This document shows, piece by piece, positions 34,680 to 42,890 of a DNA stretch of 64,000 nucleotides (within the stretch, counting starts at the first letter, position 1; each line of letters begins with the position of its first letter). The position numbers and the translations under genes are program-made. The DNA comes from Halobacillus_A sp043497005 (GTDB lineage Bacteria > Bacillota > Bacilli > Bacillales > Halobacillaceae), in assembly GCF_043497005.1 (NCBI RefSeq), contig NZ_JBIEKE010000001.1, positions 930,001 to 994,000 of the forward strand, written 5' to 3'. The notes beneath the pieces are model-generated. The model worked only from the letters and a program-made list of their open reading frames with translations, did not search any database and was not told where the DNA came from.

Positions 34680-35180
34680 ATGTATACGCTGCAAGATAAG
34701 GAAAGCATTCAATTACCAGATCAGTATACAGCGGTGTACTATCCATATAAGGTCTCTGAATGGGCCGTAGAGTATAAACCACTGCCATTTATGAAGAAGC
34801 GAAAAGAAAAAATGAGGGTGATCTCAAACTTATTCCATAAAGAAACAGGGCTGTTTGAATGGCCAGTCGATAAAATGGAAGCGTTGTCAACTAAAGTTGA
34901 AGATGTTTTTTTACCGGAGCAATACGAAGAGTCGGATCGCCACTATACGTCCCTGGATTTTATACGTAACCTCTATCTTCACAAACGAAAAGTGTGGTCG
35001 AATCCGGTTATTGATTGTTTGAATACGTATTCACTGTATGTAACATATGCGATTTTTCCAGAAATTCAAAAGGGACGTAAAGTCTATCAAATGGTAGAGC
35101 TTGCCACAGGTCAAAAGGTGAATCTGCACCACCATAAAAAAATCTATCAATACCTGCAATCGAAGGAGGTGATTACATGA
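34680..35180 (+). CDS. Unrecognised protein in the symporter operon
   Basis: Soluble protein of 166 residues, rich in Tyr and Lys, no signal peptide or membrane segment. I recognise no motif. Start ATG 34680 has an AAGGAGGTG site. It is the first structural gene of the operon and overlaps the tiny membrane gene after it (ATGA), so it belongs to the same function. It carries a copy of the palindromic operator core at 35020-35033. Confidence 0.75.
   Translation: MYTLQDKESIQLPDQYTAVYYPYKVSEWAVEYKPLPFMKKRKEKMRVISNLFHKETGLFEWPVDKMEALSTKVEDVFLPEQYEESDRHYTSLDFIRNLYLHKRKVWSNPVIDCLNTYSLYVTYAIFPEIQKGRKVYQMVELATGQKVNLHHHKKIYQYLQSKEVIT
35020..35033. promoter_or_regulatory. Second operator-like palindrome, inside a coding region
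   Basis: TGAATACGTATTCA repeats the core of the 34557 palindrome, with centres 460 bp apart. Placement inside the first gene of the operon suggests DNA looping or roadblock repression. Confidence 0.5.
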
Positions 35181-35269
35181 CATTCTTATATATCATGATT
35201 GCTGTCATTTTTGGAACATGGATAGGGATGGCTTTGGTGCTGTTTAAAACGGATTTTCTAAATAAATAA
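35177..35269 (+). CDS. Tiny membrane protein, probable symporter accessory peptide
   Basis: Peptide of 30 residues with one hydrophobic helix (MTFLYIMIAVIFGTWIGMAL) and a short polar tail. Start ATG 35177 overlaps the previous stop and has AAGGAGGTG; the symporter starts 9 bases after its stop. Small subunits encoded just before sodium:solute symporters are known in other systems (YhdT with PanF). Confidence 0.75.
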   Translation: MTFLYIMIAVIFGTWIGMALVLFKTDFLNK

Positions 35270-35278
35270 GGGGGGATT

Positions 35279-36781
35279 ATGTTGAGTGTAGTCGTTTATT
35301 CTTGGATTTTTATGGCGATTTTTATTGGCATTATGCTTACGATGGGCTTTATCGGAATGAAAAAGACAAATACAGCTGAAGATTTTGCAACGGCCCGCTC
35401 AAGTTATGGACCCATAACGATTGCTCTTGTGATCAGTGCAGGGGTATCGAGTGGCTCTACATTCATGGGGATGCCCGGCTTAGCCTATGACTTAGGTACG
35501 CCGAGTTTATGGTATCCGTTGTTGTACCCAGTAGCTACTGTGATTGGTATGCTTTTTGTCGCGAAGACCATTAAGAAATATGGAGATGAATTCGGCACGC
35601 GAACGATTCCGGAATTTATCGGCGATCGATTTAAGAGTGAATTCTTAAGAATCGTCTTAACGATCATTTCCATTCTATTAATCTTCTACGTCGTTTCTCA
35701 GCTGGTCGCAGCTGCCACAATGTTTCAGATTATGATGGGGGTTGAATATCAGTGGGGCATTATCATTACTGGTGTTGTGCTGGCGATTTATGTATTTATG
35801 GGCGGCTCCCACTCTGATATTTTAACAGATTCGATCCAGGGATTCCTCATGTTGATTACATCCTTGGTAGTGGTCGCTGTCTTTGTGACAAGTGTTGGGG
35901 TGGAAGGCGGCTTTGGAGATATGATCTCAACGATAAAGGAAAGGAACCCTTCTGGTGGTTTTGATCAGCTGTTCCTTCCCGGTGACAATACGTATGGCTC
36001 ACTTTGGCTGGTAGCCTTACTGTTTATCGCCCACCTTCCATTTGGTATTTTACCACATTTAGGCAACAAATTCTTAGCGGTAAAATCGAACAATGATATG
36101 AAAAAGCTAATTATGTACTGTACGATCTTCGCAACAATTTTACCGTTAATGGGGCTTGGCGGAATGCTCGGAATCGCTGTAATAGATCCAGGGATGGACA
36201 TACGGCCTGACCAGGTCATTCCTGTACTCTTTCAGGAAATTTTTCCTCCATTTTTAGCAGCGTTTTTAGCGGTAACGGTTCTATCGGCTATTATGTCGAC
36301 ATCAGATGGTTTAATTGTTTCCTTAACTCAGTTACTTGCTAACGACCTATATCGCAAGTCGATTGTGCCAAGAACGAAAATTACAAAAGAAAAAGCGGAG
36401 AAAGTGGAACTCATCATCAGCCGTTACTCCACATTTGTCGTCATTCTCGTCGCTTCATTCATGGCGTGGAACCCTCCCGCATTTCTATCGATCTTTATGT
36501 GGATTGGAATCGGTGGAATTGTCTCCGCAACGGCTGGTCCATTAGTCGTCGGAGCATTATGGAATCGAGCAACGAAAGCTGGGGCGATCACATCGTTATT
36601 AGTCGGTACGCTTTCTTACTGGTATATTTACCTGCCAATCGGGATGGGAGTCAGCAACCCGTTTGCCGCAGCTGGTGCAGGGGTATTGCTAAGCATGATC
36701 ACTATGATCGTATTTACGTTGATCGCTGGGAAAAAAGACTTGAATTCACAATCTAGTGAAAAAGTATCTATTTATTCGTAG
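35279..36781 (+). CDS. Sodium:solute symporter family protein
   Basis: SSSF transporter of 500 residues with about thirteen membrane segments. Family features are visible: the sodium site region SAGVSSGSTFMGMPGLAYDLG near residues 55-75, GGSHSDILTDSIQGFLM, and STSDGLIVSLTQLLANDLY. Substrate is likely a carboxylate; the neighbouring dehydrogenases point to 4-hydroxybutyrate. Start ATG 35279 follows AAGGGGGG. Confidence 0.92.
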   Translation: MLSVVVYSWIFMAIFIGIMLTMGFIGMKKTNTAEDFATARSSYGPITIALVISAGVSSGSTFMGMPGLAYDLGTPSLWYPLLYPVATVIGMLFVAKTIKKYGDEFGTRTIPEFIGDRFKSEFLRIVLTIISILLIFYVVSQLVAAATMFQIMMGVEYQWGIIITGVVLAIYVFMGGSHSDILTDSIQGFLMLITSLVVVAVFVTSVGVEGGFGDMISTIKERNPSGGFDQLFLPGDNTYGSLWLVALLFIAHLPFGILPHLGNKFLAVKSNNDMKKLIMYCTIFATILPLMGLGGMLGIAVIDPGMDIRPDQVIPVLFQEIFPPFLAAFLAVTVLSAIMSTSDGLIVSLTQLLANDLYRKSIVPRTKITKEKAEKVELIISRYSTFVVILVASFMAWNPPAFLSIFMWIGIGGIVSATAGPLVVGALWNRATKAGAITSLLVGTLSYWYIYLPIGMGVSNPFAAAGAGVLLSMITMIVFTLIAGKKDLNSQSSEKVSIYS

Positions 36782-36798
36782 AAAAGGAGAGTCATCAC

Positions 36799-37968
36799 AT
36801 GAATTCTTTTATTACGCCGCAGAACATCTATCACGGAGAAAATTCTATTGAACAGCTGAGAACGATTGTTCAAGATTTGAATGTAACCCACGCCTTTTTA
36901 TTAACCGACCCCATGCTGAAAGAGCTGGAAGTCATCCAGCCGATCGAACACATTTTAGAAGACGAGGGCATTCGATACGATTTATCGACAAATGTAGTCC
37001 CTGAACCTCCTTTAGCTGTAGGAAACGAAGTTGTGCAGGAAATACGAGAAAAGAAACCCGATCTTGTTATCGGTGTTGGCGGAGGAAGTGCGCTGGATCT
37101 TTCCAAAGCGTCCGCCGTGCTGGCAGACCACGAGGGAACCGTTGAGGATTATTTAAATCTCACGGGCACGAAGCAGCTTCAATCACCCGGCATTCCAACC
37201 GTCCTCATCCCTACCACCGCCGGGACCGGAGCTGAAATTACGGATATCGCCGTTTTTTCGCTGGAGGATACGAAAGATGTGATTACTCATAAGTATTTGT
37301 TAGCGAATTACGCCATCGTCGATCCTCAACTGACCTATACACTGCCGCCAAAAGTAACAGCGGCGAGCGGTGTCGATGCGCTGACTCATGCCATAGAAGC
37401 TTTTACATCTGTAAACGCCACCCCATTAACCGATACACTCGCATTTGATGCGATGAAGCGAATCGTCAACAACTTAAGAAGTGCCGTTTGGAATCCGAAG
37501 GCTTATCATGCAAGAAAAGAAATGTCTCTCGGCAGTTTAATTGCCGGCCTTAGCTTTTATAATGCAGGAGTCGCCGGTGTCCATGGTTTAGCTTATCCGC
37601 TTGGCGGGTTATTTAAAATCCCTCATGGTGAAGCAAATGCCGTGTTGTTACCTTACGTTTACCACCGTATTTGGCCGTCATGCTTAGATAAAATGTACGA
37701 GCTGGGTGAAATTTTCTCTATTTCTTACGAAGGGAAAGATAAAAGGCAGGTGGCTCTGGAGGTCGTGCAGGCTCTTCACGAACTCGTAAAAGACGTCGGG
37801 CTGCCAACGTCGATCTTGGAATACAAGATTACATTAAACGATATTGATCAGTTAACGACTAATGGAATGAAGCAGACACGCTTACTGACAAGAAGTCCTA
37901 TGCCTTTTGATGAAAAAAGCATCCGTGAAGTCTATCAACATGCTTTTGCCGGATGGGAATCGAAATAA
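36799..37968 (+). CDS. Iron-containing alcohol dehydrogenase, possible 4-hydroxybutyrate dehydrogenase
   Basis: Group III metal-dependent alcohol dehydrogenase of 389 residues. NAD-binding GVGGGSALDLSKA, TTAGTGAE, and metal ligands in GVDALTHAIEAF and in GVHGLAYPLGGLFKIPHGEANA are intact. With the following succinate-semialdehyde dehydrogenase the natural reaction is 4-hydroxybutyrate to succinate semialdehyde, though other diols or hydroxyacids are possible. Start ATG 36799 has AAAAGGAGAG; third large gene of the operon. Confidence 0.88.
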   Translation: MNSFITPQNIYHGENSIEQLRTIVQDLNVTHAFLLTDPMLKELEVIQPIEHILEDEGIRYDLSTNVVPEPPLAVGNEVVQEIREKKPDLVIGVGGGSALDLSKASAVLADHEGTVEDYLNLTGTKQLQSPGIPTVLIPTTAGTGAEITDIAVFSLEDTKDVITHKYLLANYAIVDPQLTYTLPPKVTAASGVDALTHAIEAFTSVNATPLTDTLAFDAMKRIVNNLRSAVWNPKAYHARKEMSLGSLIAGLSFYNAGVAGVHGLAYPLGGLFKIPHGEANAVLLPYVYHRIWPSCLDKMYELGEIFSISYEGKDKRQVALEVVQALHELVKDVGLPTSILEYKITLNDIDQLTTNGMKQTRLLTRSPMPFDEKSIREVYQHAFAGWESK

Positions 37969-37986
37969 CGGAGGAGGAGAATTATT

Positions 37987-39420
37987 ATGAAGGAATTAAA
38001 TCTTTTAAACTATGTTGCAGGAAAATGGGTAGGAGAGAACGCAGAAACTTTTGATATTACGAATCCGGCTACAAATGAAGTAGTCGGAACGATACCGAAT
38101 GGGACAAAGGAAGACGTGGAGGCCGCGATTGAAGCGGCACAGGCTGCATTTGAAGAATGGAAGGTATTATCAGCAGAAGAACGCTCGGATTATTTAGAAA
38201 AATTTTATCAGCGGGTAATTGAACGACAAGAAGAAATTGCCCGTATTCTTACGCTTGAAAATGGCAAGCCGCTAAAGGAAGCAAGAGGAGAAGTGTTGTA
38301 TGCTGCTTCCTTTATTAAATGGTACGCCGAAGAAGGAAAACGAGTGTACGGACGAACGATTCCATCTAAAGGTCCTGGCCAGAGGATTCAAGTGTTAAAA
38401 CAACCCGTCGGCGTCGTTGCGGCGATTACGCCATGGAATTTTCCAGCAGCGATGATTACTCGAAAACTGGCGCCAGCGTTAGCTGCAGGCTGCACGTTCA
38501 TTGTGAAGCCGCCAAAAGAAACGCCATTAACGGCTGCTAAATTAATGGAATGCGCCGAAGAAGCGGGTATTCCCAAAGGTGTCGTAAATATGGTTGTTAC
38601 ACCAAACGAGGCTTTCAGCGAAACCATTCAGCAAAGTGAAGTCGTTCGCAAGCTTACTTTCACAGGTTCAACGGAAGTTGGAAAATTATTAATGAAACAA
38701 AGTGCTGATCAAATGAAAAACATTTCCCTGGAATTAGGGGGACAAGCCCCGCTCATCGTGTTAGATGACGCCGATGTAGAAGCAGCTGTCGAAGGTACGA
38801 TCGCTTCAAAATTTAGAAATGCCGGCCAAACGTGTATATGCGCGAACCGGATTTATGTCCAGGAAGGCATTTATGATCCATTTGTCAGTCTGTTGAAAGA
38901 AAAAATAGAGAAGCTCAAGGTAGGAAACGGTTTGGAAGAAGACGTCGATATCGGACCGCTCATTAACAAAAAAGGCTACGAGAAAGTCGTAAGACACGTT
39001 GAGGATGCTAAAGAAAAAGGAGCGGACATTGTCGTAGGCGGCCAAGGTCAATATGAAGTTCCCTTTTACGAACCGACTCTAATTCTTGGGACAAACGAAA
39101 ACATGCTATGCATGACGGAAGAAACCTTTGGTCCCGTTGTCCCCGTTCAAAAAGTCGAGACCGAAGAAGAAGCAGTCCGGCTGGCTAATAATACGCCGTT
39201 TGGACTGGCTGCTTATTATTTTACGGAAAATATGAACCGCGGTACAAAGATGGGCGAAGCATTAGACTATGGAATTATCGGCTGGAATCATGGTGCGCCG
39301 TCCGCTGCGCAGGCCCCTTTTGGCGGAATGAAGCAAAGTGGATTAGGAAGAGAAGGTGGAGCGGAAGGAATCGAAGCGTTTCTTGAAACAAAATATCTTT
39401 CAATTGGCATTAACTCCTAA
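37987..39420 (+). CDS. gabD: Succinate-semialdehyde dehydrogenase-like aldehyde dehydrogenase
   Basis: NAD(P)-dependent aldehyde dehydrogenase of 477 residues. Catalytic Glu is in LELGGQAPLIV and catalytic Cys in GQTCICANRIYVQ, where the second Cys and the Asn-Arg are typical of SSADH. ITPWNFPAAMITRKLAPALAAGCT and FTGSTEVGKLL are the cofactor motifs. Last gene of the operon; a terminator follows. The symbol is by family resemblance only. Confidence 0.85.
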   Translation: MKELNLLNYVAGKWVGENAETFDITNPATNEVVGTIPNGTKEDVEAAIEAAQAAFEEWKVLSAEERSDYLEKFYQRVIERQEEIARILTLENGKPLKEARGEVLYAASFIKWYAEEGKRVYGRTIPSKGPGQRIQVLKQPVGVVAAITPWNFPAAMITRKLAPALAAGCTFIVKPPKETPLTAAKLMECAEEAGIPKGVVNMVVTPNEAFSETIQQSEVVRKLTFTGSTEVGKLLMKQSADQMKNISLELGGQAPLIVLDDADVEAAVEGTIASKFRNAGQTCICANRIYVQEGIYDPFVSLLKEKIEKLKVGNGLEEDVDIGPLINKKGYEKVVRHVEDAKEKGADIVVGGQGQYEVPFYEPTLILGTNENMLCMTEETFGPVVPVQKVETEEEAVRLANNTPFGLAAYYFTENMNRGTKMGEALDYGIIGWNHGAPSAAQAPFGGMKQSGLGREGGAEGIEAFLETKYLSIGINS

Positions 39421-39457
39421 GTCATTCTGAACAATTTGAGTGAAAATAACACTTGTC

Positions 39458-39498
39458 GTCATCCTTATCTTTCATGGGATAAGGGTGACTTTTTCTTT
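39458..39498 (+). terminator. Rho-independent terminator of the dehydrogenase operon
   Basis: 12-bp stem GTCATCCTTATC/GATAAGGGTGAC with one G-T pair, followed by TTTTTCTTT. Confidence 0.9.
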
Positions 39499-39686
39499 CC
39501 CGAAAAAATGGTATACGATAGACAACAAAAGGGTAATCTTCTAGGTCGAATAGCATTCGTATTCACCAGAAAGGCTGAACGAACGAATTGAAGATTGTGA
39601 TGTTTTCATGCTTTAGAATCAAATCGTATCAATTAGTTATGGATTGACTATTAAAGGGGTATATTGACACCATTGGGGGTGTCAGA

Positions 39687-39839
39687 ATTACGATCAAGCA
39701 ATTAGAAGCAAGAATTGAACAACTACGACTGGAAATGTACAAAGAGTTTCAAAAAAATCCTCAAAGCCCCCAAGTGGTTGAAATTTCGCAATCCCTGGAT
39801 AAGCTCTTAAACGAGTATAACCGTCTCACAAAGAAGTAA
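39687..39839 (+). CDS. Spo0E-family aspartyl-phosphate phosphatase, apparent ATT start
   Basis: Protein of about 50 residues with the Spo0E signature: LEARIEQLRLEMY in helix 1 and VVEISQSLDKLLNEYNR in helix 2 (the SQxLD motif). Such proteins dephosphorylate Spo0A~P and delay sporulation. The coding frame has no ATG, GTG or TTG in reach; ATT 39687 stands 5 bases after a GGGGGTG ribosome site. Followed by a hairpin terminator and, on the other strand, an Sda-like gene. Confidence 0.85.
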   Translation: MTIKQLEARIEQLRLEMYKEFQKNPQSPQVVEISQSLDKLLNEYNRLTKK

Positions 39840-39876
39840 TTTCGAATTGCTCCTCTCGTCTAGGTGGATTGTGAGT

Positions 39877-39937
39877 GGAAAGTCACCTGACTTATATAGA
39901 AAACAGCATGAATGAAGGGTGGTTTTCCATTTTTTTA
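39877..39937 (+). terminator. Probable terminator of the Spo0E-like gene
   Basis: Hairpin GGAAA..CACC/GGTG..TTTCC with a 2-base internal loop and a large loop, followed by ATTTTTTTAT. Confidence 0.55.
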
Positions 39938-39943
39938 TAACTT

Positions 39944-40117
39944 TTATTCCAGCTCTTTTGAATATAAATAACTGTAATCTATATTTCTGCGTTGAAGTTC
40001 CTTAATGATTAAATTTAAAAAATCATTAGACACGTTGATTTTTAGAGCGGCACAATACGTGCGTATTAGAACATCATCCGGGAGTTCGATGATTTTGTCT
40101 CTACTCATATATGCCAT
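39944..40117 (-). CDS. sda: Sda-like sporulation histidine-kinase inhibitor
   Basis: Protein of 57 residues whose core LPDDVLIRTYCAALKINVSNDFLNLIIKELQRR follows the Sda helical-hairpin pattern (L.DE.LI..Y..A..L.LS.DFI.LI..E..RR). Sda blocks autophosphorylation of KinA-type kinases when replication is disturbed. Start is ATG 40117 or ATG 40108; AAAGGAGAG lies upstream. It faces the Spo0E-like gene, so two negative regulators of the phosphorelay are neighbours. Confidence 0.8.
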   Translation of the reverse strand: MAYMSRDKIIELPDDVLIRTYCAALKINVSNDFLNLIIKELQRRNIDYSYLYSKELE

Positions 40118-40417
40118 AGCTGGTTCTTCTCTCCTTTTTAAGGAGCCGGTTGCACTACTTGTTCATTATAATTCAAGTGCCCACATACGAATTATAAGTC
40201 ATCACATTCTCGTGTTAAATATTTCGTTAAACTATCTACATTATACTCTATATAAAAAGAAAAATATAAACATTATATATTTAACGTCCAATAAAAAAAC
40301 AGATCATGTAGAAAGAAATTCAAAGGAGAAAAGGAGGATTTATTTAATAGATAGTTTAATAAAAAAATAGGTTGGTAACTAGTAATCAAAGAAGAACCCA
40401 TGAAAGGAGAAAGGGGT

Positions 40418-40708
40418 ATGCCAAAACTTACAGAAGGAAAAAATTATCTGGATTTAAAGGCGGGGCGCTTTCGTGTTTTTTTCAGAAGAAGGTATAAGTT
40501 TATTTCTCTTTTTAACGATGTCCTTGTAGGTGTCTTTTTTATCACAGGTAGTTCGCTTAATTTCTTTTCAGGAACAGCATTGTATGGAAATGCATGTTAC
40601 CTGCTCGGCAGCTTATTTCTCGGAACACGCCCGGTCCTTAAGTTTATTCATGACACGACTTTTAAAAATGAAATGAAAAAAACTATAGGAAAAGAAGGAG
40701 GGCCTTAA
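40418..40708 (+). CDS. YrhK-domain membrane protein
   Basis: Protein of 96 residues with two hydrophobic segments and the YrhK motif (FRRRYKFISLFNDVLVGVFFITGSSLNFF ... GSLFLGTRPV). Function unknown. I start at ATG 40418, after GGAGAAAGGGG; an upstream ATG at 40400 overlaps this site. Confidence 0.82.
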   Translation: MPKLTEGKNYLDLKAGRFRVFFRRRYKFISLFNDVLVGVFFITGSSLNFFSGTALYGNACYLLGSLFLGTRPVLKFIHDTTFKNEMKKTIGKEGGP

Positions 40709-40733
40709 AGCTGATGCTGCTTCCCTTTTGACA

Positions 40734-40766
40734 CAAAAAAGCAACGAAGAGAAATCTTCGCTGCTC
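40734..40766 (-). terminator. Rho-independent terminator of the DUF2512 gene
   Basis: 11-bp stem AGCAGCGAAGA/TCTTCGTTGCT (read on the minus strand) with a 4-base loop, followed by TTTTTTG. Confidence 0.88.
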
Positions 40767-40775
40767 TACTTGCTA

Positions 40776-41156
40776 TTAATAGTATTCATCCGTTCGTAAT
40801 CGGGCATTGGAAGGCAGGATGTGGGACGCTAGAAAGATATGAAATCCATACTCACCAACTGCCATAATTCCGGCTGAAATAAGTGACGCCAGGAAGGCAG
40901 AACCGTCTAACGAAAAGATCCATGCACTGCTTGCGAAAACGATTATAAAGGTCAATACAAAATCGGCGATCGTTGCTGTTAAGTTGTTCGTTCGGGGCAG
41001 GATGGTAAGGTCCCCGGCTGCATAAGAAACAGCCCCAAGCACGAGACTCAGTACCAATACCCTTAGAAAAGGAACGCCATAGCTTAAACTTAAAACGAGA
41101 GACAGCACACCTATCGTCATTATTCCTTTAACGATAAGCGCCTTCATATGGTTCAT
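40776..41156 (-). CDS. DUF2512 (YndM-type) membrane protein, paralogue 1
   Basis: Membrane protein of 126 residues with four hydrophobic segments; GAVSYAAGDLTILPRTNNLTATIADF is the DUF2512 hallmark. Start ATG 41156 follows AAGGTGGG. A second paralogue is at 45766. Role unknown; YndM relatives are found in sporulating Bacilli. Confidence 0.85.
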   Translation of the reverse strand: MNHMKALIVKGIMTIGVLSLVLSLSYGVPFLRVLVLSLVLGAVSYAAGDLTILPRTNNLTATIADFVLTFIIVFASSAWIFSLDGSAFLASLISAGIMAVGEYGFHIFLASHILPSNARLRTDEYY

Positions 41157-41381
41157 ATTTTTCCCACCTTTACTTATTCATTTGCTGATTTAATTTCCGA
41201 AGATTGGAAGCTTTAAACGATTTCTTAAAAAATGAGGACTATGGTCTTTCTTACTTATCCCTTTTCTAGTTCGATAACCGTAGGCCGAAACGGGCATATT
41301 TATCCTGCCAGGTTTAAAAGGCTTTCAAGGCGGCAATTGCTAAAATATAGCAATTACTACATGAAGAAAGGTGGATGGACA

Positions 41382-41804
41382 ATGAGCAAAGTAAAAGATG
41401 TGATGACTACTAACCTGACGACTTGTAAATCTTCGGATGATCTAGCTTCGTTAGCTAAGCAGATGAGAGATGAAGATGTGGGATTTGTTCCGATCGCCGA
41501 GGGAGATAAGTATGTAGGAGTTGTAACAGACCGGGATATTGTGGTAAAAGGATTAGCCAAAGGTTCAGCTGGTGAGATTAAAGCTTCGGATGTGATGACA
41601 GAGAAAATCATAACCGGTTATCCGGATATGGAGGTTGAAGAAGCTGCTCGTCTTATGCAGGAGCACCAAATCAAAAGACTTTTAATTGTAGAAAGTGATA
41701 AGATTAAAGGTGTTATTACTTTAGGTGACATTGGTTATCAGGGTATTGATGAAGCAGCCGCAGGAATTGTCCGGGAAGTCTCTAAAGGGAATGGAAACAA
41801 CTAG
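41382..41804 (+). CDS. Tandem CBS-domain protein
   Basis: Soluble protein of 140 residues consisting of two CBS domains (VKDVMTTNLTTCKSSDDL... and ASDVMTEKIITGYPDMEVEEAARLMQEHQIKRLLIVE...), each with the GVVTDRDI/GVITLGDI end. Such pairs bind adenine nucleotides and act as energy sensors. Start ATG 41382 follows AAAGGTGG. A perfect short inverted repeat (AATTGCTA/TAGCAATT) lies about 40 bases upstream. Strong terminator downstream. Confidence 0.93.
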   Translation: MSKVKDVMTTNLTTCKSSDDLASLAKQMRDEDVGFVPIAEGDKYVGVVTDRDIVVKGLAKGSAGEIKASDVMTEKIITGYPDMEVEEAARLMQEHQIKRLLIVESDKIKGVITLGDIGYQGIDEAAAGIVREVSKGNGNN

Positions 41805-41823
41805 TTATTAGAAAAAAGTTATT

Positions 41824-41859
41824 AAAGGTACGCTATCTGGCCATAGCGTACCTTTTTTA
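41824..41859 (+). terminator. Rho-independent terminator of the CBS gene
   Basis: Perfect 13-bp stem AAAGGTACGCTAT/ATAGCGTACCTTT followed by T-run. Confidence 0.95.
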
Positions 41860-41874
41860 TAGGAGGTAGCGGAT

Positions 41875-42630
41875 ATGTATGAACCAATCATAGAACAGAC
41901 AGACCATAGAACCTTTCCATTACCCGATGGTCACTGGATCATGACTCAAAGGTGGCAGCACCTTTTATTTCTACATTTTCCTATAAAGAAAGAAACGGTA
42001 GAACCATACATTCCAGAAGATCTTTCGTTAGACACGTATGGCGGGGAAGCCTGGATTACCATCCTTCCATTTGAAGTTAGCGATATGCACATAAGGAAAT
42101 TACCGCCTTTTCCATCTGTAAATACTTATTTAGAACTCAATGTAAGAACCTATGTAAAATGTAACGGAGTTTCTGGCCTTTATTTTTTCAGTTTAGATGC
42201 CAGTAAAGTCTTAGCGGTAACTGGCGCCCGAATGACAACGCTGCCTTATTATTACGCAAAAATGGAGATGCAGAAGCAAGACGGACGTTTTCAGTTTTCC
42301 AGCAAGCGAAAAGGAAAGACAGGAGCACTTCTTCAAGGGATATACCGACCTCACTCAGCTATCTATTACCCAAAAGATGAATCGCTTGAACAATGGCTGT
42401 TGGAAAGGTATTATGCCTGGAGCTCTCTTGGCAGTCTTCTTGTCGAAATCGGAATTCACCATACGAAATGGGAGGTTCAGGAGGCTCAAGCAGATATTCA
42501 AGCGTTTAACTTAATTCCTTTTCCTGTTAACGAGATGATAAAACCGCCGCTGCTTCATTACGTGAAATCCAAACGAGTATTATTCTGGCCGCTTAAGCTT
42601 TTGAAACAGGCAGAGACAAAAATAAAATAA
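41875..42630 (+). CDS. DUF2071 (YqjF-type) protein
   Basis: Soluble protein of 251 residues matching YqjF/DUF2071: HLLFLHFPIKKETVEPYIPEDLSLDTYGGEAWITILPF at the start and SVNTYLELNVRTYVKCNGVSGLYFFSLDAS in the middle. Fold related to acetoacetate decarboxylase; function unknown. Start ATG 41875 has ATAGGAGGTAG. Confidence 0.88.
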   Translation: MYEPIIEQTDHRTFPLPDGHWIMTQRWQHLLFLHFPIKKETVEPYIPEDLSLDTYGGEAWITILPFEVSDMHIRKLPPFPSVNTYLELNVRTYVKCNGVSGLYFFSLDASKVLAVTGARMTTLPYYYAKMEMQKQDGRFQFSSKRKGKTGALLQGIYRPHSAIYYPKDESLEQWLLERYYAWSSLGSLLVEIGIHHTKWEVQEAQADIQAFNLIPFPVNEMIKPPLLHYVKSKRVLFWPLKLLKQAETKIK

Positions 42631-42672
42631 TCCGAACGATTCTGGAGAAATCAGTTCGGATTATTTATGTTA
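42625..42672 (+). terminator. Rho-independent terminator of the DUF2071 gene
   Basis: Stem ATAATCCGAAC/GTTCGGATTAT overlapping the stop codon, followed by TTATG; weak T-run but very stable stem. Confidence 0.75.
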
Positions 42673-42747
42673 ATGAGACTCCACACCGTCGCTCCGTCAA
42701 AACACTCCGCTTTCTGTGGGCACGACTTCAGCTTCCTCTTGCGCACC

Positions 42748-42813
42748 GGGTACCAGGTACCTAAATTCACACTTGGCACTTCGCTCTTTTACAGCTTTTC
42801 GGTACCTGGAACC
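42748..42813. repeat. GGTACC-type inverted repeat, copy 3 (worn)
   Basis: Left arm GGGTACCAGGTACC at 42748-42761 and right arm GGTACCTGGAACC at 42801-42813, with one mismatch and a longer 39-base loop. Located in the convergent gap after the DUF2071 gene. Confidence 0.8.
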
Positions 42814-42890
42814 TTTATGCTCTCTCGCTGCAATAGAGTTGCTCGATCGTTCGTTTTCTGACATCAACTTTACTTACCTTCCAATCTGCA

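Noticed and set aside
40005..40370. Plus-strand open frame of 121 codons
   Set aside because: It is antisense to the clearly recognisable Sda-like gene at 39944-40117, has no ribosome site and gives an unnatural protein.
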